This document shows, piece by piece, positions 1 to 9,800 of a DNA stretch of 20,501 bases. Under the pieces are notes generated by a model, which worked only from the letters and a program-made list of their open reading frames with translations, had not been told where the DNA came from and did not search any database. The stretch comes from Blastocladiella britannica (lineage: Eukaryota > Blastocladiomycota > Blastocladiomycetes > Blastocladiales > Blastocladiaceae): positions 1 through 20,501 of the forward strand of contig MU624850.1 in the NCBI GenBank assembly GCA_025349905.2. Reading direction: 5' to 3'. Every line of letters starts with the position of its first letter. Within the stretch, counting starts at the first letter, position 1. A program made the position numbers and the translations under genes.

Positions 1-222
1 AGACGGCGGCAGCCAAGGCGGCGGCGTCGCCGTAGTTGTTGTTTTTTCCCCCCCTTTACTTTCCCGGTACCAAAAACGGTTTCCACTCTCTGCTGTACCC
101 TTGCGCCCATGTAATTGGATGAGATCGCCGGTGAGATGGAATTCAAAAACCACTCAGCCGTGTCGCGACGACCTCATGTGATAGATATTTCGACATGTAG
201 AAAAATGTTTTCATATCCTGCC
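1..222. other. Left edge: eIF4E 3' flank and possible start of another minus-strand gene
   Basis: This stretch lies downstream of the eIF4E stop. Reading the minus strand, an ATG at 108-110 opens a frame that stays open to the window edge and becomes very basic, with an Arg run near its end. A competing minus-strand frame near 1-40 reads as an Asn/Ala-rich stretch instead. This could be the 5' end of a further minus-strand gene that leaves the window, but there is too little to identify a family or choose a frame. Nothing else is recognisable here. Confidence 0.2.
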
Positions 223-969
223 TTAGATCGCGTACGCATCGCCCTTCGGGAATGACCGCTGCGTCTGGAGGGACTCGGAGTGGAACGAGTACTTGATGAG
301 CTTGTCGTGGAGCTCGAGTGCTTCCTTCCATGCCTTGCTGAAAAATTCAACACGTGTTGTCAATACCAAATAAAAAAAAAGAGTAAATAAACGGACCCAA
401 GAGCCTTGGTCACCTCGTCGCTGCTGGCATCACGCGTCCACAGACACAGCTTGTGCCCACGCTCACGCACCGACACCACAATCCCGCACACCTGGTTGGG
501 GTCCTCAAACGCCTCGCCAATGGCAAACAGGCACGACTCGAGCCACATGCGGCCCAAGCCCTGAAGGTCGTGGCCCGGGATGTTGATGAGCCACTTGCCG
601 CCCTCGCGGTTGGCGTCGTCCTCCCACCCAGGGAAGATGCCCTCGCGGAACAGGTTGTAGTCGGACTGGTTGGCCAGGTCGTCGACTTTCGGGATGTTGT
701 TGTACAGTCTTGTTATCATTTTACCTTTAGCAATAGCATTTTTTATACGGGTAAAATAGATGGTACCCCCAGAACTCCTCCACGGTGCCAAAGGTCATGA
801 CGTTCTTGACATTGGCGTTCCAGTCCTTCTTGTTCTTGATCGGACCATTGTACGAGAGGGTCCAGCGCGAGTGCAGCGGGTGGTGCTCCTGGTGGTCCAG
901 ATGCTGGTCAGCGTCAGCGGGTGTTGGGGACGCGATGGGGGCGGCGATGGCGGTAGTCTCGGACGACAT
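223..969 (-). CDS. eIF4E: Eukaryotic translation initiation factor 4E (cap-binding protein)
   Basis: The product is the mRNA 5'-cap-binding subunit of eIF4F. Three exons (969-767, 708-397, 337-223) join through introns of 58 and 59 nt to give 209 residues, close to the usual 210-220. The first junction restores TVEEFWGLYNNIP, the hallmark of the family. Cap-stacking tryptophans are W50 (KKDWNANV) and W96 followed by E97 (PGWEDDANREGGKW). W36 and W50 are both aromatic Trp, as in class I eIF4E rather than 4EHP-type class II. The V-E-E-F-W patch is the dorsal surface that binds eIF4G and 4E-BPs. The residue matching the second Trp of the mammalian WALW motif is Ser, a mild difference. The N-terminal 25 residues are Ala/Pro-rich and probably disordered. 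The second intron uses a GTCCGT donor. The gene is divergent from the COG8-like gene, with about 160 bp between starts. Confidence 0.96.
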
Positions 970-1128
970 TATGTTATAATGTTATAACGCTGTTGTTGAT
1001 TATTTCAAGCTTAAGTTCGTTGGGCGGAAAGAGAAAAAGACTCCAAGCACGAGCACCCAGGACTGGTCCAACGTCAAGGACAACGAGAGTACTGGACCAA
1101 CGAAAAGCTAAAAAGCTAAATAAAAAAA
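970..1128. promoter_or_regulatory. Divergent intergenic region between eIF4E and COG8-like genes
   Basis: These 159 bp separate the two start codons and must hold both promoters and 5' UTRs. An A/T-rich patch (attatgttataatgttat, 969-986) lies just upstream of the eIF4E start. The COG8-like ATG is preceded by an A-rich run, as at several other starts in this window. No defined element can be assigned. Confidence 0.45.
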
Positions 1129-2802
1129 ATGACCATACCCGATGCCTGGCGCGCTCTCCCCACCGCCTCCCTGGCCACCGTGCCCTCGTCCCTGGCCACC
1201 GCGCATGCCCGCACCCGCCTCGACGCCCAGCTGCTGTATGCCCAGCACGCTGACCGCCTGGCTCCGCTTGCGTCCGCCCACGCATCGGCCCGCGCCGACC
1301 AAACGCGCTTGGCCCTGACCGCCTCGTCCATTGCCGCTGACTTGCGCGCCGCATTCACTGTCCCAACCAATTTCCCGTCCCAGGAAACAGGTGATGGTAC
1401 ACTGGTCCGCAAATCGATCCTGTCGTCGTGCACATCCGTCTCGTCGTACCAGTCACAGACGGGTCTCTCGCGTACCCCCGCGGCGGGATCTGCCACCAGC
1501 CTTGTCGCCCCTCAAAATGACATTGGCGAAAACGGAACTGATGTGGTAAATGCTTCGCCAGTGGCGCAAGCCCTGGCCGACGTGGCGGCAGTCGAGCATC
1601 GGTTGGCAGCAGTCGCGGCGGTGCGTGCCGGCGAGCCCGATCTGGCGGTGCTAATGGGCGTACCGGCTGTCCTGGACGCAGCGGTAGCCGCGATCGGATC
1701 TGCGGCCGTTCAGGGCACTGCTGGAACTGGCACCATGAGCCTCCCGGCCCTCCTAGACGGCGTGTTTGCGCTGGTCACGCAGGTAGCGGCGCTGGCCCGG
1801 CGTGAACGCGCCGCGTCGCCAACATTGGACGCCGTGGCTGCCCACACGGCGCGGGTAGCCCGCGGTCCCCTGCACGCGTCCCTCCTGGCGCACCTGCGCA
1901 CCCCACACGCCACGCTCCCGCACCTGCTGCGTACGGTCGCGGCGCTGCGGCGCCTCGGCGTCTCCCCGCCCGACACCTGGGCCGCGACGTACTTGCACGC
2001 GCGCGCCGAGTCGCGGCCGCGTCCGCCTCCCGATCTGACCACCCCCAATACCACAGCAGCAACGGCAACCGCCATGGTCTGGATCGACGCCACGCGTGCG
2101 CACCAGTTCGATACCTGGGCCCACGCGCGCGTCGCATTTGCCCGCGCTCCCGCCGTGCACGCAGCCGCGGTAGCCGCCGCCGCCGCTATCGACACCGACC
2201 TGCGCCTAGTCCTTACGGCTCTACCGGCACCCCCAGACGTGGCGGTAGTGGGGCGGCACGCACGCGCGGCGCTCGGGGCGGCGTGCCGGCGGCTCGGGTT
2301 CGACTTGGCCACCGCCAGTGTCGCGCGCGCCGTGGACGCAGAAATGGTACGGCGGGCTGCCACGCTCATGGATGCTGCCGCCGCCGCCTGTGTCCGGTCG
2401 CTGGCGCGGCGGGCACTTCCACCGGCCAGTTCCAACGACTCCGAGGTGCAAGCGGTCGACCAGGCACGGCCCGAGTCATGGGGCGATCCGTGCCTGGCGG
2501 TGTTTGTGGCGCGGGTCATTGACGCGCTCAACAACTTGTGTTTCCCGCTGGTACCCGTGGTGGCGGTGCGTCCACTGGCGGCCGCGATCCAGTCGGCGGT
2601 GGCTACCGTGGGCCAAGCGGTCGCTGATACTTGCCGGCCCGACTTGGAGCGCGGGTGGACGTCGGGCGCCGCGGTGCACATTGAACTGGCGTGGAATGCC
2701 ATTGTAGCCGAGGCCAAGCTGGTGGTGTGGGAGAACGATGGCACCACGTCGCCGTCATGGGGCGCCTCGCCCTCGCTCATCGCACCAACAAGAACGCGTT
2801 GA
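1129..2802 (+). CDS. COG8: Conserved oligomeric Golgi complex subunit 8-like protein
   Basis: COG8 belongs to lobe B of the COG tether, which acts at the Golgi in retrograde intra-Golgi vesicle trafficking. This single open frame encodes 557 residues (human COG8 is about 610), mostly Ala-rich helix. The best match to the family is the middle segment: the helix around LLRTVAALRRLGV, followed by the WAATYLHAR region and then MVWIDATRAHQFDTW, which parallels the COG8 pattern of a short-helix repeat, an LQARD-type motif and an I-(D/E)-x-x-R-x-x-x-F-D segment. The C-terminal FVARVIDALNNLCFPLVP also matches the family's late ALNELR...P region. The N-terminal 130 residues are diverged and a Ser-rich loop (about 95-135) is probably disordered. 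The start has an AAAAAAAATG context. A long antisense open frame across the gene is a by-product of GC-rich codons. The assignment rests on pattern memory rather than alignment. Confidence 0.72.
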   Translation: MTIPDAWRALPTASLATVPSSLATAHARTRLDAQLLYAQHADRLAPLASAHASARADQTRLALTASSIAADLRAAFTVPTNFPSQETGDGTLVRKSILSSCTSVSSYQSQTGLSRTPAAGSATSLVAPQNDIGENGTDVVNASPVAQALADVAAVEHRLAAVAAVRAGEPDLAVLMGVPAVLDAAVAAIGSAAVQGTAGTGTMSLPALLDGVFALVTQVAALARRERAASPTLDAVAAHTARVARGPLHASLLAHLRTPHATLPHLLRTVAALRRLGVSPPDTWAATYLHARAESRPRPPPDLTTPNTTAATATAMVWIDATRAHQFDTWAHARVAFARAPAVHAAAVAAAAAIDTDLRLVLTALPAPPDVAVVGRHARAALGAACRRLGFDLATASVARAVDAEMVRRAATLMDAAAAACVRSLARRALPPASSNDSEVQAVDQARPESWGDPCLAVFVARVIDALNNLCFPLVPVVAVRPLAAAIQSAVATVGQAVADTCRPDLERGWTSGAAVHIELAWNAIVAEAKLVVWENDGTTSPSWGASPSLIAPTRTR

Positions 2803-2823
2803 ATAACATATCTAATTTTTTAT
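2803..2823. other. Convergent gene junction, 21 bp between stops
   Basis: COG8-like (plus) and RNase H1 (minus) face each other with 21 bp between their stop codons. Their 3' UTRs and poly(A) sites must therefore overlap the neighbouring transcript. The spacer is T/A-rich (taattttttatttatttg). Confidence 0.8.
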
Positions 2824-4120
2824 TTATTTGCGGACGTACCGGGCCGCTCCGTCCTTGGCAAGGATATCGGCCGCCTCGTTCCCCGCCAGCCCGTCGTGGG
2901 CCTTGACGTACGCAATCTCGGTCTCCCCGGTGCGCTTGTGAAACTCACGGTCAAGGTCCTTAAAGTAGGCGCTGTTCTGGACCTGGTCGTAGTCACGTTT
3001 GCGCCAGTTCTTGATCCAGTCGGTGACCGAATTGACCACGTACTGCGAGTCGGTCAGGATCTTGAGCGGCTTTGTCGGATCCGCTTTCTGTAGTGCGACT
3101 GTGACAGCCTATTCATTTCTATGTCATTTCTGTTTGCTTGTGCGAAAAGTGAAGGAATGACAACTAACCTGGATCTCTGCCTTTTGGTTGGACGGCTTGT
3201 CGGCGGCATCGTGGAGCACGAGGGGCGAGGACACGTTTCTGGTGTTTTTTTTTTTTGCCATTGCCAGTGAGTCAGCTTATGTATCAGACGAAATATATCA
3301 AGTATCGCGTACTTTGGATCACCGGGCCCAAGCCAAATTCCACTGTGCAATTATGAAGACATTGAGCGCGCTTATCCAAAAACCAGAAGAAAAAAAAAAA
3401 GCACATTCCAGCCTGACAGTCGGCACGGCCATTGTTGAGCCCGCTCCCGTCCGTGTACACCACCTGCTGACCAGGCACGGTGGGCGCAATGTGTCCCGCC
3501 TTCCCCTTGGTGAACAAGCGCGTCGAGGTGCTGGAGGCAGCGGCAACAGCAGGAGGCGCAGTGGCGACGATCGGCCAGGTGGAAGTGCGCAGAGTCGCGG
3601 GCGGCGAATAAGAGGACGACGACGACATTGAGCCGGAGCTGGTGTTGCGCTGCGGGAGGGCCACTGGCGGCGGGTAGGCCCGAGGCTGTTCATTGGGACG
3701 AGACGCATCCGTTGACGCAGACGATGCAGTCGCCGCAGATGTGCTGGTGCTGCGGGAATGCTTCAAGTCCTCGACGTTGGCCAGGAGCGTGCTGGGCCCA
3801 GTGGACCGAATGTTGGAGCGAAAAGTCGACACCATTTCATCAATACTTGGCGGTTTGTACTTCGGAGGTGACGCTGCCGTCGCCGCCGACAGAGATGGGC
3901 GCGACCATGAAGACGGAGAAGTTGAAGAGAATGACAAAGGCCCCGAACGCGCAGTCGAGTGTGGGCCGGAGCGACGATACTCTTCGGCTTCGCCCTCGGT
4001 ATTAAAGCGCTTGTGTTGGGATCCTTTGAAGCCGTCGACCTGGTCCTTGCAATCTTTCCACGAACGGTAGATGCCAGGTTTTCTGCCCACCCTCACAGCA
4101 TAGTAAGGTTCCTTGGGCAT
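2824..4120 (-). CDS. RNH1: Ribonuclease H1 with N-terminal hybrid-binding domain
   Basis: The enzyme cleaves the RNA strand of RNA:DNA hybrids. Four exons (4120-3405, 3342-3313, 3238-3169, 3108-2824) give 366 residues. Residues 1-48 form the hybrid-binding domain (YYAVRVGRKPGIYRSW ... KRFNTEGEAEEY). Residues 50-210 are a Ser/Ala/Pro-rich linker. The catalytic domain follows, with all carboxylates present: D224 (YTDGSG), E270 (NQKAEIQ), D292 (LTDSQY), D353 (GNEAAD), and H343 in AHDG. Exon 2 is only 30 nt, but it supplies GIGIWLGPGDP and fits the frame on both sides. I chose the ATG at 4118-4120 because the domain begins right after it. An in-frame ATG at 4184-4186 adds 22 basic residues and could make a mitochondrial form (see findings). 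Introns are 62, 74 and 60 nt, with poly-A or poly-T runs next to the splice sites. Confidence 0.94.
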
Positions 4121-4451
4121 GGTCCAGCGGGTATAGAGACGGTGGTGTTGGTATTGGTGGGGCAGTCGAGGACGACACACCTGCATTCACAACGATATTT
4201 TTTACGTTCAAAAGAGAAGATGAAAGATGGCAGGGGCGCGAGATCTGCCTCCTTGCCCTTGCAACTGCATTTTTCCCTAAAAAAAGATCAGCATCCGACC
4301 TCCTGCCTCTCACATCTCTCTCCTGAATTGACTTGAATTCTTAAATTGCACGTAACTGCCGGCTAGGCATTGTCACTGACCGGCCCTGGGCGCTCGCACA
4401 CACAATCACCACAACCACATACGAACCAACCATCAGCAACCATCATCACCG
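4121..4451. promoter_or_regulatory. Divergent region between RNase H1 and the CHASE sensor gene
   Basis: About 330 bp separate the conservative RNase H1 start from the sensor start. The segment closest to the plus-strand gene (about 4395-4450) is rich in CA and CAAC/CATCAC steps and probably forms its 5' UTR. The segment next to RNase H1 stays open in the RNase H1 frame up to the ATG at 4184-4186, so part of it may be coding. No further gene is visible. Confidence 0.45.
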
Positions 4452-6750
4452 ATGGTCTCCAACCGCACACCGAATGGACGGCATCCCCGGCTCCACATTG
4501 ACACGCTATTCCAATCAGTTCCGCCACCACCACCGCCACTATCGCTGCAACCATTTGGCCCACCACCGCTCTCGCCACTGCTTGATCCAACCTCTGCCTC
4601 ATCCCCAGATCTGAACCTGCGGCAGCCCGCTCCCCCGCTCCCTGTCCGCGCACAGCGGGCCTTCATGTGGCTTGCACCGGTTGCGGTGGTGCTGGCAACG
4701 ACCGTGCTGGCCTACGTGACCCACGCCCGCGTTGCCGAAGCCCAGGTTGCCGGCATGATGATCACCGTCAACTTTCGATGCAACCAGTTCTTGAACCTGC
4801 TCGCCAACGACATTGGCTCGGTCGCCGTGGACCAGGTGGCCTCCATTCGCGCCTTTGTCGCCGCCTCCGACTCGCTCAACAGCTCCGCGCTAGCAGTGTT
4901 TGGCACTGCCTTGTACGCGGTGCCGTATGCTCGCGTGAACTTGATGCAGCGAGTTCCGGCATCCGCTCGGCCTGCTTGGGAAGCCGCACACGGCGGGACC
5001 GTGATCTCGGCCATTCGCACCCGGCTGTACATGGACGCCGCGCCGCAGTGCCTGTTTACCGCCCCACCCACCTGCCCACCCGCACCGGACGATATTGCGC
5101 TGCCGCGGATCCTACCCGAGCCGCCCGCGGCCAACAATTCGGTCGTCTACTGGCCCAACACGGGCTCGATTCCGCCGATATGGGCGCCATCACCAACGTA
5201 CCTCAACTTGTACGTGGGTGCGCGGATACCTGCCATTGACGCGGTGGTGTCTGGACGTCTGAATGTGTCGCCGAGCGACATTATCATCCCAACACGGCCG
5301 CTCAGGGTGGAGCCGTCGGGCAATGCTTCCGATATTTCGCCAAGCGTGCAGTATTTCACTGCCCCGGTATTGCGCCAGAATGACCAGACCTACATTGTAA
5401 ATACGGTGATTGACGTACGTTCCTTCCTTCCACTTTTTTTTTCGTCTGTGAGCGCTGCGCATATTCAGCAGTAAATATATATACAGCTCGGCCGATACCT
5501 GCAAACCAACCTTCAACCCAATGCCGAAAAGGCGGAAATGGCGTTGACCCTGTCGGTAGGAGACATGCAGCAAGTGGTGCAGACCCAGAGCCGGCACAAG
5601 ACCATCGTGAGCATGCACGAACTGCCCACAACCGCGACGGCATCCACTCAGATTGTGGAACAGACGTGGGCGTTGACCTGCAATCCGACTGCTGCGCTGG
5701 CGAAAAATTACATTACAACTTGGCCACTGGTTTCGTCAATCCTTGTCGGGCTGGGCGGAAATGTCATTGCGCTTGCCTTGTTTTACGGTATTAGCAAGAT
5801 GCGGCAGCTTTGGAAGGTATGTATCTCATATTACATCCATTTTTTTTTCAGAGATTTAACAACTTGTTGAAAAGGTCGAATCCCTCCTGGACGCTTGGCG
5901 CACATCGTCCACCGCCATTCTTCTGGCGCTCCCGATCCCACTCGCACTCGTCACCGACTATGGAGCCATGTTGACCGTCAATGAGCCATTTCTCACCATG
6001 ACGGAGCGGAATACCGAGTCGCTCGAGTCCTCCATTGATCGGATTCTGTGCCTCGAGAAGCCCGAGCCGATTGCGAACGCGAACGCGGTCGACGACGACG
6101 ACGACCTTCCCAGTTCTCTGGCTAGGGATCCAAGCGACGACCACCGACTACATGCCTTTATCAACGACCGCCAGAGAGACCGGGAGAGTTCTTGGAGCCG
6201 AGGCAGCACCATCCACAGCAGCAGCAATGCGCTCCCTGGCCCGCTCCACCAGCCATTACTGGACGAATTCCCCTACTCCGTGAGCATCGGCATTCCGCCG
6301 TCTCCCGGTCCACGAGCCACAAGCACAAGCAACGCGCTCATGTCCATGTTGCGGGAATCGCGGCGCATTGCAGTGCAAGTGGAGTTCCCGGCGTCGGTCG
6401 CGGAGCCGCCCAGTATCATTGCGATTGCCGGCGCCGCGCAGCTGCCGGTCGAGCGCCAGGACGTGCAGTTGGTGATGCTCACCGACATTTCCAAGGTGCG
6501 CGCGCGCGATCGAGCACTGGCGGCCCGCGCGCATGAGGCCGCGTGCCTTCACCGAATGCAAAGCGCGCTGTTGCTGTTTCTCGCCCATGAGCTCCGAAAT
6601 CCGCTTTATGTGGTTCTGGGGACCATCTCGGAGCTCGCGGACGCTACCCCACCGCGGATGGACGCGCAAACGGCCGCACAGGTCACGAATGCGGTCGATC
6701 AGTGCACCGAGGTGCTGAATACCATGGTTCAAAGGACCGAGCGCGGCTAA
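4452..6750 (+). CDS. CHASE-PAS-HisKA membrane sensor lacking a histidine-kinase ATPase domain
   Basis: Exons 4452-5414, 5487-5816 and 5875-6750 give 722 residues. Residues 1-70 are Pro-rich and cytosolic. TM1 is about 71-90 and TM2 about 400-423. The loop between them looks like a CHASE ligand-sensing domain (SIRAFVAASDSLNS, later RVPASARPAWEAA). After TM2 comes a PAS-like domain starting ALPIPLALVTDYGAMLTVNE (about 449-468). It is interrupted by an Asp- and Ser-rich insert (about 487-590) and closes with VQLVMLTDISKVRARD. Residues about 650-720 form a HisKA dimerisation domain with the phospho-acceptor H669 in FLAHELRNPLYVVLG. The protein stops 53 residues after that His. No N, G1 or G2 box and no receiver domain follow, and only about 107 bp remain before the next gene's stop. 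It may be phosphorylated in trans, act as a dimerisation partner, or be a decayed kinase. A poly(A) signal follows the stop. Confidence 0.85.
6088..6106 (+). repeat. GAC trinucleotide run encoding poly-Asp in the CHASE sensor
   Basis: A short perfect GAC repeat, about six units, lies inside the PAS insert and encodes a run of Asp. It is a likely length-variable microsatellite within coding sequence and marks the insert as a disordered loop. Confidence 0.6.
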
Positions 6751-6775
6751 ACACTTTGCAAATATTGATACATAT

Positions 6776-6781
6776 AATAAA
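6776..6781 (+). terminator. AATAAA poly(A) signal of the CHASE sensor gene
   Basis: A canonical AATAAA hexamer lies 25 nt past the stop codon, in A/T-rich sequence. It supports the view that the transcript really ends here and does not run into a missing kinase exon. Confidence 0.6.
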
Positions 6782-6857
6782 AATTCCATTCATGAGTATT
6801 GGAGGTATTAAAAAAGAAGTATTTCCGGCGGCATGGCCAGCGCGGTTTGGTAATTTT

Positions 6858-9800
6858 CTAGTCGGATACTTGAGTCGCTGACGAGGCCTCCAAAATCATC
6901 GCGGTGCGCTCGATCATGTTGCTGGTTTCGAGGACCACCAGCCCCGGTGGCTCCTTGATGGTCTTTAGGTGAGCGTTTTTTCGATCCAAGGACTTGACCG
7001 AATTGCTCCGCGCGCCACCACCACGGCCACCCATAGCAGTAGCAGCACCGGTGGCGCTGCCCATGGTCCCGTGGTGGTTGCCCGAGCGCCGGCCTATCGA
7101 GTACGCCGAGCCCATGTGCGAGAGCTTGTGCTCCAGATTGGCAATCCCATGCAGGATTCCCGCCAGGATCGGGTGGCGGCGCATGAACCGGTGAATCCAC
7201 ATTTGGCCACGTCCGGTCGCCGCCGCCGCCATGCCTGCTACCAGTATGAATCCGAGGAACATGAACAAGTACACGACCCCAATAAAGTCGAGGGTCGATT
7301 GATACTGTTCATGTGTTTTGGAGGGTTACTTTAGCCAGTCCACTGACGAGAAAAATAAATGAAAAACGGACATTGGTGCGCATCACATCGGCAGCCGCAA
7401 ACCCACTCATGAGCAAGAGCGTCATGAGCAAGAAATCCTCGACTCGGTTCGTCAGCTGATTGACAAACGGCTGCGTAATGTACTGCACCAGGAACGCCAG
7501 GTAGAAAAAGAGTGCCAGTGCCAGCGACCGGTTTGCCTCGTGCGTGGACAGGAACACGTCCAAGATCGTCAGCAGCAGCTTGCGCAGCGTCAGCACCACC
7601 TCAAAGTACCACACTCCCGGCCGGTACGACTCGTACAATTCGCGGACCAGCGGGTAGTGCGGATCTTCTTTCAGCTTGCTCCGAGCATGGAGCAACAGCC
7701 AAATGCAGAGGACAGGGAGTCCGGCAACGAACGTGCACAGGACAATGACTGCGCCGATGAGGTACGGAAGATGCTCACCGGATAGGCACGTGATGGTCGG
7801 CGCTGCTGCCAGGACGAGGTCCTTGCCAATAGTCGTGCAACTATTTTTCAAATATTTTTAAAGTAAATCTTTGCTTTAAAACACTGATAAAGCTCGCTCG
7901 TACCTGATCAGGTTAAATGATGTCTTTGAGATTTGAATAAATCCCCACAGCATGGACCAGATCGAGGCGCCAAAGATCTTGGTCCACACCTCTTGCGGGA
8001 CCGGCTCTTTGAGAAACACTCGGTGCCGCACAAAGTAAATGACGACCCAGACAATGACGCCCAGCATTGGGGTCACGGGCGAGTAGTAGTTGTAAGCAAT
8101 TCGAGCAAGGGGTCCAAGATTCAAGACGCAGTTGGACCATTTGTCGAATGCAACGAGCCAGTCAAAGCCCAAGTCCAACGACTTGAACAGTTCCTGCGTC
8201 GAAAGTCGTGGATCGTTGACCGCAAGGAGCAAGCCGGCTTGCAAGAAAAAGACGATCGATTTCGGTACTCCGTCGTGTGTCAGCTCGGGATAGCGGATCA
8301 CTGTTCATCCATCAAGTAAGTGTGAGGAAAACCACATATAAAAAGGCAAAAAGGCGAAAAAACATACACAAGTACGCGTAAAACACTCCTGCCAGGAGCG
8401 GCGCGGCCAGCCAGGACGGCGAAGTGGTGCTGCAGTCATTGCACTTGTGGTTCCATTCGCTTTAAAAAAAAAAGGAACAGGAATGAGCGCGGGAACATCC
8501 AAACGAATAGTGGAAAAGGAGAATACCTATATCCAGGAGCACAGACCGAGCACAATCGACCAGTGTGGTGCTCGGCACATTGGTCTCCCGCAAGGCAACT
8601 TCCGGCATGGCAGCGATAGTACTCGGGCTTCGAGGCAGCAAGGCTGGAGGGATCCGCCCAAAACCCATCCGAGGACGTGATGTTGGCGCCACCCAAGATG
8701 CAGTTACCTCCCGTCGGGCAGTTGTTGCAAGCGGCGTCCGCCTGCAAAGAATAAGTTCCAGATGGGCACCGTGAGCACGTATACACCGAGGAGCTCGAGC
8801 CGACTGCGCCCGAGCTGTAGTATCCAGGGCCGCACGAGCTAATCGTGATGGGAAAACTGATGGACGGAACCCCATTGGCCGTGACCGTCAGCTGGTACGC
8901 CTGTCCGAGCGTGCCGGCGACATTGACCGCATCGAACACCGCCACCCCGTTCTGGAACCCTTGGCGAGGGATCGAAGACGTGACTGCGAGGCCCGCGGAA
9001 CCTTGGAGCGCGACAATCACCTGCTCTGGCGTGTCAAAGCACGTGTTGTTGAAAAAGTCGACCAGAACCAAACTGACCGAGAAGCGGTCCTTGGGGGAGA
9101 GATGCGGAGAAACGGCTCCGACGGGGAGCATGGACCACGGGCGAGTCGCCTCGGTGTTGCCATAGAGCGCCGTGTTGTTAGTGATGGTTACAGTGGCCGA
9201 GGTGGTCAGCAGCCGCGCCCACGAATTGTAAAAAAATGCACCACCGGCCCGCGCAACGTTGGACGACACGGTACTAGCATCAATCAGATTATTTGCAGCC
9301 TTGGCCGTTGCGTCCAAGAAAATCGCGGCGCCAAAGGTTGCGCGGTTGGCAGTGAGGATGGACGAGGCGATTGAGAGCAAGTTGGGCGACGACGAAAAGA
9401 CGGCTCCGCCCTGGGTGCCCGAATTGCCGACAAAGTTCGTGGTTGTCACCGTCGCGGCCGAAAGAGCGCTCAGAGCAAGGCCTGCACCCGACCCGGCCTG
9501 GTTGTTGCTGATGGTGTGGTTGGACAGGACGGAGGTAGATGAGCCACCCAGGAAAATGCCACCCCCGGCCGTGCTTGCCGTATTGCGATCCACCGTGACA
9601 TTGGATCCCATATAGCGCGCTGAAGAATCAACATTGATGCCACCACCGACCGTCATTGCAGTGTTTCCAGCAATATATGCGTCGGTGATCGACAATTGGC
9701 AAGTGCCCATGGCGTTGATGCATCCACCCGTCTTATAATATGAGGTGAGTGATAGTCCCTTAGGCTTGTTGCACAACAAAAAACATGAGCATACCAAGTC

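Noticed and set aside
1710..2780. Long minus-strand open frame (356 codons) opposite the COG8-like gene
   Set aside because: Its product is an Arg/Ala/Thr-rich composition with no motif, a typical shadow of GC-rich plus-strand codons, whereas the plus frame matches a known family.
5849..5875. Acceptor after the T-run (AG at 5850-5851) as the end of the CHASE sensor's second intron
   Set aside because: It would make a 35-nt intron and put the PAS domain out of frame; the acceptor ending at 5874 gives 58 nt and restores the PAS motif.
9732..9794. Reading through 9794-9732 as coding in the beta-helix gene
   Set aside because: The segment is in frame without a stop, but it has GTATGC and TAAG ends, a typical 63-nt length, and its removal joins QADL to TGGCINAMG, matching the repeat pattern.
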